Source: Halisarca cf. caerulea (Eukaryota > Porifera > Demospongiae > Chondrillida > Halisarcidae). Taken from it: a DNA stretch of 64,000 nt. The notes below the pieces were generated by a model, which was given only the letters and a program-made list of their open reading frames with translations, did not search any database and was not told the origin of the DNA. This document shows, one piece after another, positions 55,050-61,000 of the stretch. Numbering within the stretch: the stretch's first letter is position 1; the number at the start of each line of letters is the position of its first letter. The position numbers were made by a program, and so were the translations under genes. The DNA is taken from contig CAUJGJ010000371.1 of assembly GCA_963170055.1 (NCBI GenBank), forward strand, positions 3,228,511-3,292,510, read 5' to 3'.

Positions 55050-58000
55050 GCAGGGTTCTATCCGGTGGGGGGCAAGGGGTAAGCTTCAACATGCATGTTC
55101 ACCAGACTCTCCTTTCACCCCCTAAAAATTCCAACAGCAAATTGCTTTTACCGAAAGGTATTCTCCATCCGCACCCCAACCCGAGCATTGACACGCCTTG
55201 CTCCCAAACGCTTTGATAAACGAGCATTTCATTAAAGAAGAAAAACAGAATTGGGACAAAATCGCCAATTTGCACAGCCACACAGGCCAAATGAGAGATC
55301 AGGTCAATGCACAGCAGAAGTAATCAACCATGCTTCACTCGGTAACTAGAAATATTGTCTATATACAGAGAAGTTTTGCACTAATCATTTAAAATTTGTA
55401 TTTTCATTTGTCATATTATAATACATGAACTACTCCTACAACTGTATAGTACACAATTGTCATTAATTCCTGGAAATTATTGTTCACAGTCACTGCTCAT
55501 GCAACTCAACAATACACACGATGCAACAATGCACATGATACGACAATGCATACGTCGTGACATAGCAGGTGAGCCCGCCAAAGGCGGGCTTACCTGCTAG
55601 TGTAACATATATACAGTGGCACCCCATTTGAGAGACCACTGCCTGGAGTGACCACCTCTTTTCAGAAGACCACATTTTTGGGTACTGTCATTCAGTAAAA
55701 TATATTTACCTTTGAAGAATGACCACCTGTACAACGTGACCAGGGACAAGGGTAATTGGTTGAAAATAAGGCAAAATTACCTGTATTAAGCAACCATTCT
55801 GAGGATGATTTAACATAACACATAGGTATAATCCTTCTTTCCACAAATGTAAGTATATTTAGCCTAAATAGGCTTCAAGAATAGTTACAATTGATAGCGC
55901 AGATATGATATCAACGAACCGACATTTTATTGCCCACCTGTTTAAGCTCGAGTACTCAGGGAAAAAACATCCTATCTTTAGAAGAGTGGGTAAAAGGGAT
56001 ATAGAGAGCAGAGAAAGTAGAAATAAAAAGGAATAAAAGCAAGCATTGTACCTCATTTATACAATGATTACAACAATATATAAAAGATTTAAGTATATAG
56101 GTACGTAGTTTTATTATTTTATGGCTATTTGAGGTGAGCTTCTGATGAGACTGCTTTTTGCACAACCACAGGGTGGTCTGTCAAAACAAGTACCACTGTA
56201 CGCATATGCATCTACATATACTGTACTTATATGTACATATTATACACAACTTCACAATACCTTGTAATCATGCCGCACATTGGCAAAGTATATATAAGAA
56301 TCTACAGCTAGTGCCATTCTTAGACTTGCTGCTTCCCAAGCCAATGCAGTCAATTTTTTTCCTGGTACACGCAATGTATGCAAGTGCTGTGAAAAAAAGT
56401 AGATGAAAATAAGGAAGTCCCTGCAAATTTATAAATACATACTGCACATACGTAGCATATACAGTGAATTCTCATTAATCTGCCACAATTCATTTTGAAG
56501 AATATTGGCAGATTAATGAGTTTGGAGGATTATCCAAATTAATTTACAGTCTTTTGTAATAATTCATGCACAAATTAATGGCTGATAAAAGGGTTGGCAG
56601 ATAAAGCAGTGGCAGATTAACGAGAATTCACTGTGTAGGTTCATAGTCACCTCCACTAGAGCAGACTGAGGCACATACATATCTACAAGCATTGATTGAA
56701 TAACTAGAATAATAAACATTATTAGTTTGAGTCTGTGAGATAGTATGTGAGGACATGTGGAAGGGATCACTATTTCCAAGTTTCTTTCTGTATGTCCACC
56801 CATAAATGCCAAGCACAACCAATGCCAAATGACCTTCAGTAGAGTTTGGATAAGTCCAATCTCAGAGTTGATCTAGCAAATTGATATGGGATTATTAGGA
56901 CTTCCACTTAGCAGAACGTGCTCACCACCAAACTACGCACAGATAGACCTGGACGGGACAAACATAGTCACTAAACATATCCAGCAGTTGGAAAAGGACA
57001 AATTCAGAGAGTAGTTTTGAAGCAATTTGGAAGAAATGCTGCATGCACATGCATGTCTCCATTCCCGTTGAGTCTTAAATTAATATCAAATAGCTTAGCA
57101 CATGGCAAGTATTCAACAAAGGATCGGATGATGTACCATACACCTATGTTTACATGCATATCATGTACAATTCAAAGTGTATGTCAGATCCCTACTTGTT
57201 GTTGGTTGAACATAATATGCAAATTTGCCCATATACTACATACTACGGAGTACACATAATATAACGTATATAATATTATAATTGTGTCTGACTCACTTCT
57301 GTACATACAATTTTTACCCCTAGCTGCTGTATAAATTCTGGTACCCATTTGTATACATATATAAATATACAGTTTTGAAGGTGGAAATCACAAAGAATTT
57401 CACACAATCTCAACAAACCATACATACGTACGTACGTATCTACATATGTAACTCAACATGACTTGACTTCAGGTTTGAACACTGTGGTGGACAGTACTTT
57501 AGGCCTTTGACTTTCATATTTACCGCTTTATCTGTTACAGAAATTAATTGTACTTTTACACGCATGTGCACAACAATCATACACATGTGTCCTGTCCATG
57601 TCTCGTCTCATGCTGGTTGTTATTCAATTAGATTAACTAATGGTTACGGTTCCCCTTTCGAACCTCACATTAACCATAACACCATGCAGATTATAGAAAA
57701 ATGACTCAAATTCAAAATGAGGACACACACAGTAGCTCTAGTAATCACAACAAGAGTTTGCAAGAAATTCATGTGCTAATCATAACGTTATATAAATTCC
57801 TGCAGCACACACGTACCTCCCCAAATATATTGTAAAATTGAACAACATTGAATTCTTTGTCCTACAACAGTGGAAACAGAAGATGCAAACATGAAAGCCA
57901 GGGATAAATTTGCACATACTGCATGTACACAGGAGTCTACATGTGTACACTACAAAAAGCAAACCACATACAATGCCTTTACAGCTGTAAAATAGTACAA

Positions 58001-61000
58001 GCTGTACCGTCCAGGTATACACTTCAGCACACAAATAAATCATATGAAATTGATCAAAATCTCGTGATGTACGTACATACTGAACACAATTTTTAGGTTG
58101 ACAAACATTCCAGTACATGAGGACATATAAGGTTATAATACACAGTACTGCAAATCTCCAATGTAAAATCAACCTGAGATGCAGATTGCTGGGAACCACC
58201 AACTGCAAGAATGGATCCATTTGAATTCCAAGCAAGGCAGCAAATCTGCATGGATGTGTCAATTCTCACAGGGTCTATGACAAAGGGAACATCACTGATG
58301 ATTGGCAAATAAACAAATCTCTTAGTCTCCAAACTCAAGTGCACATACTGTACATCTCACATGCTTATGGGATAAGATCATACACACAAGAGACACATAC
58401 TGTACATATGTAAATAAATATCCAAATTTAACAAACATTATCCTAAATCATTCCTAATTGGAATCATTCATTTTTTACATTGCTGGAATACACCTGTGAT
58501 CTTGGTATCATGGTGGATGCATGCCTAGCTGTCAGTAATTATCAATATTACACAGAAAAACCTACTAGCCTACTCACTTCTACTCAACAAGTGCTACTTA
58601 CGTACCAGAGTCCAGATCATTCTTCATAATCTGTAAGCGACCATTATCAAAACCCACTGCTAAACAAGGACAAGACTCCTGCACATATCCATTGATTCCA
58701 TTATACCAATCCAAGCCAACTAGCTGCACGGCTCCAGTGGCATCATTCAAACAACTGATTGGAAGATTTCCCTATAAATTGGCAACATAAAATTAATATG
58801 CATGATAACTTAGTAACTGTGTAAGTGCAACATCTTCACAGCCTTGAGACAATATGCACTATTTGAGGCATATCAACTCCTCTACTCCAAGACCAACAGG
58901 TGTAGATTGGGAATTATTATTGCTGTAATCTCACAAAATTACTACTTCAAACAGAAAACCCAAATAGACTTATAACACATACGTACATATAAATTTAAAT
59001 ACTGTATGTATTCTTACTCCTCTTCATAATCACACCATATACGTAAATTTCACAAAATGTGTACGTACGTATGTACATACAATGCAAAAAATTGTGCTAG
59101 GCTCCACTTGTAGCTGCTGCTCAGATAATAGCATGAAGTGATTCAAGTACAGTTTTTGACTACACATCCAAAATATTACACAAAGAATACATTGTAGGTG
59201 CCAGAATATGTAAGAAGTACCTATTGATATACGTAGTCCACTGTTGTGTAAAGACAGTACTTGATGCTTGTACCACATAACATGCTAAATTCTTGTATGT
59301 ACGTATATTTGCAATTACCGTAGATGCGGATTTTTCTACGGGCTTAAAATTTTGCTAATATTGCATACTGAAGAACATTTACAATCTAATTTTTGAGGTT
59401 GACACTGTACACATACAATATCTACACAGACAATGGCAGCAAATGACTTCTAAATTTTCACGATCACAGCCTAAACCTGCTAATTAGCAAAAATATCATC
59501 CTAGTAAAAAAATCAGCATCTACGGTACATACTGTATGCAGTAACTCACTATGAAGTTCCCTTGTGAATCATGAATCATAATCTCACTTCTCCTTGTTCC
59601 AAACAATAATCGCTTCCCATTAGGTGACCACTGGTTGATGCAGATATAAGCACATGAATGAAACATACATTTAAGCATTATTGCATCAATACAGTACAAA
59701 ATATAAAACTATTCACACACATATAAACAGTGAAACCTTTCTAATAAGGATACCATAGGGACCACAGTAAGCTATCGTGTATAAGGAGGTGTCCCTATTT
59801 CGGAGGTTTCAAATGTACACATGTTATGTGAGTGATTTCAAATGGGACAGAGCAGTGGTGTCCTGTTTAAGGAGGTTCCTGCATTTAAGAGGTGTCCTTT
59901 AATAGAGGTTATACTGTAAACTCATTCTATCCAATGGCTTCTATGGCACAACTTCCACGTCTAATGTTATAAGTGTTCCATAGAATACATATGCCACATA
60001 GATTCATGTGTTAGAGCTAGTAAGTAGGCATGAGGGGTTAGGATTTTTGCTACAAAAGATGAGAATGGGAAACAACACATTATACTGTGAAGCAGAGGTA
60101 GAATAAGTAAGCATGCATTGTAGAGGCTAACATCTAGGGAACCAGGATACTTCTGCCAAAATCACTCATCAGAGTCCACATTTGACCATTTTTAGTAGGT
60201 TTATGAATAGATACCTCCTGCCATCATGTATGTATGCTATAGAATAAATTTACGTGGGGGAGGGGGGATAACTCCTCCTTGCCCTCCCTCTCCTTCAAAA
60301 ATCAAAGTCAAGGAGCTATGTTAGCAGCTTGTAATTAATCTACTTCCAAGGTACCCAAACTTCACTACTACGATAGCTTAACAAGAAGAGGTTTATTCAT
60401 TATCCATCTGTTCATTTATACAAGTTAATAATGATTGATTAATACTGCAAAGTTACCTGTACATGTGACAGTTGTGTTCCCTTTAAATCTTTTCCCCACA
60501 TTCTGTCACCGCCTACTGATCCCACAATAACAGCTCCATCTTCATAAACAATGCATATTTTCTGTCCGTCTTTACTCCATGCCATATCTTTCACAACACT
60601 TCTATTCCTGTTGTTTATCATCTCTTCACACCACTGCCCTACAAGTAAAACATCAGTACAGTGTAATCGATGTATTTAAAATATCCATGGAAACAGCAGT
60701 AAGCTTGAACTAGCAGGAATTTTGCATTATGACTGTCCATATTGTACAGTGGCTATTACTGGATTCCCTATGATATGAACTGTAATATATGACATAACAA
60801 CAAAATGGAGGGGAGACATCAGCTGAATATTACCTACGTATTTACGTGGATAGTCCAGCCAGCTTGTACGTATGTGGGTCACAGCTGGCTGGACTAGTAC
60901 GTGGATAAAGATTTCAAACAAAAAAAATTGCATACATGTATTATTACGTGAGAAGATTTTAATACACCGGTACTATACCTAAGAGACCAGCAACAGAGTA

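Noticed and set aside
53844..55216. Long histidine/threonine and cysteine/valine open frames of up to about 410 codons
   Set aside because: They are translations of CA/TG repeat DNA, open in several frames on both strands, with no coding signal.
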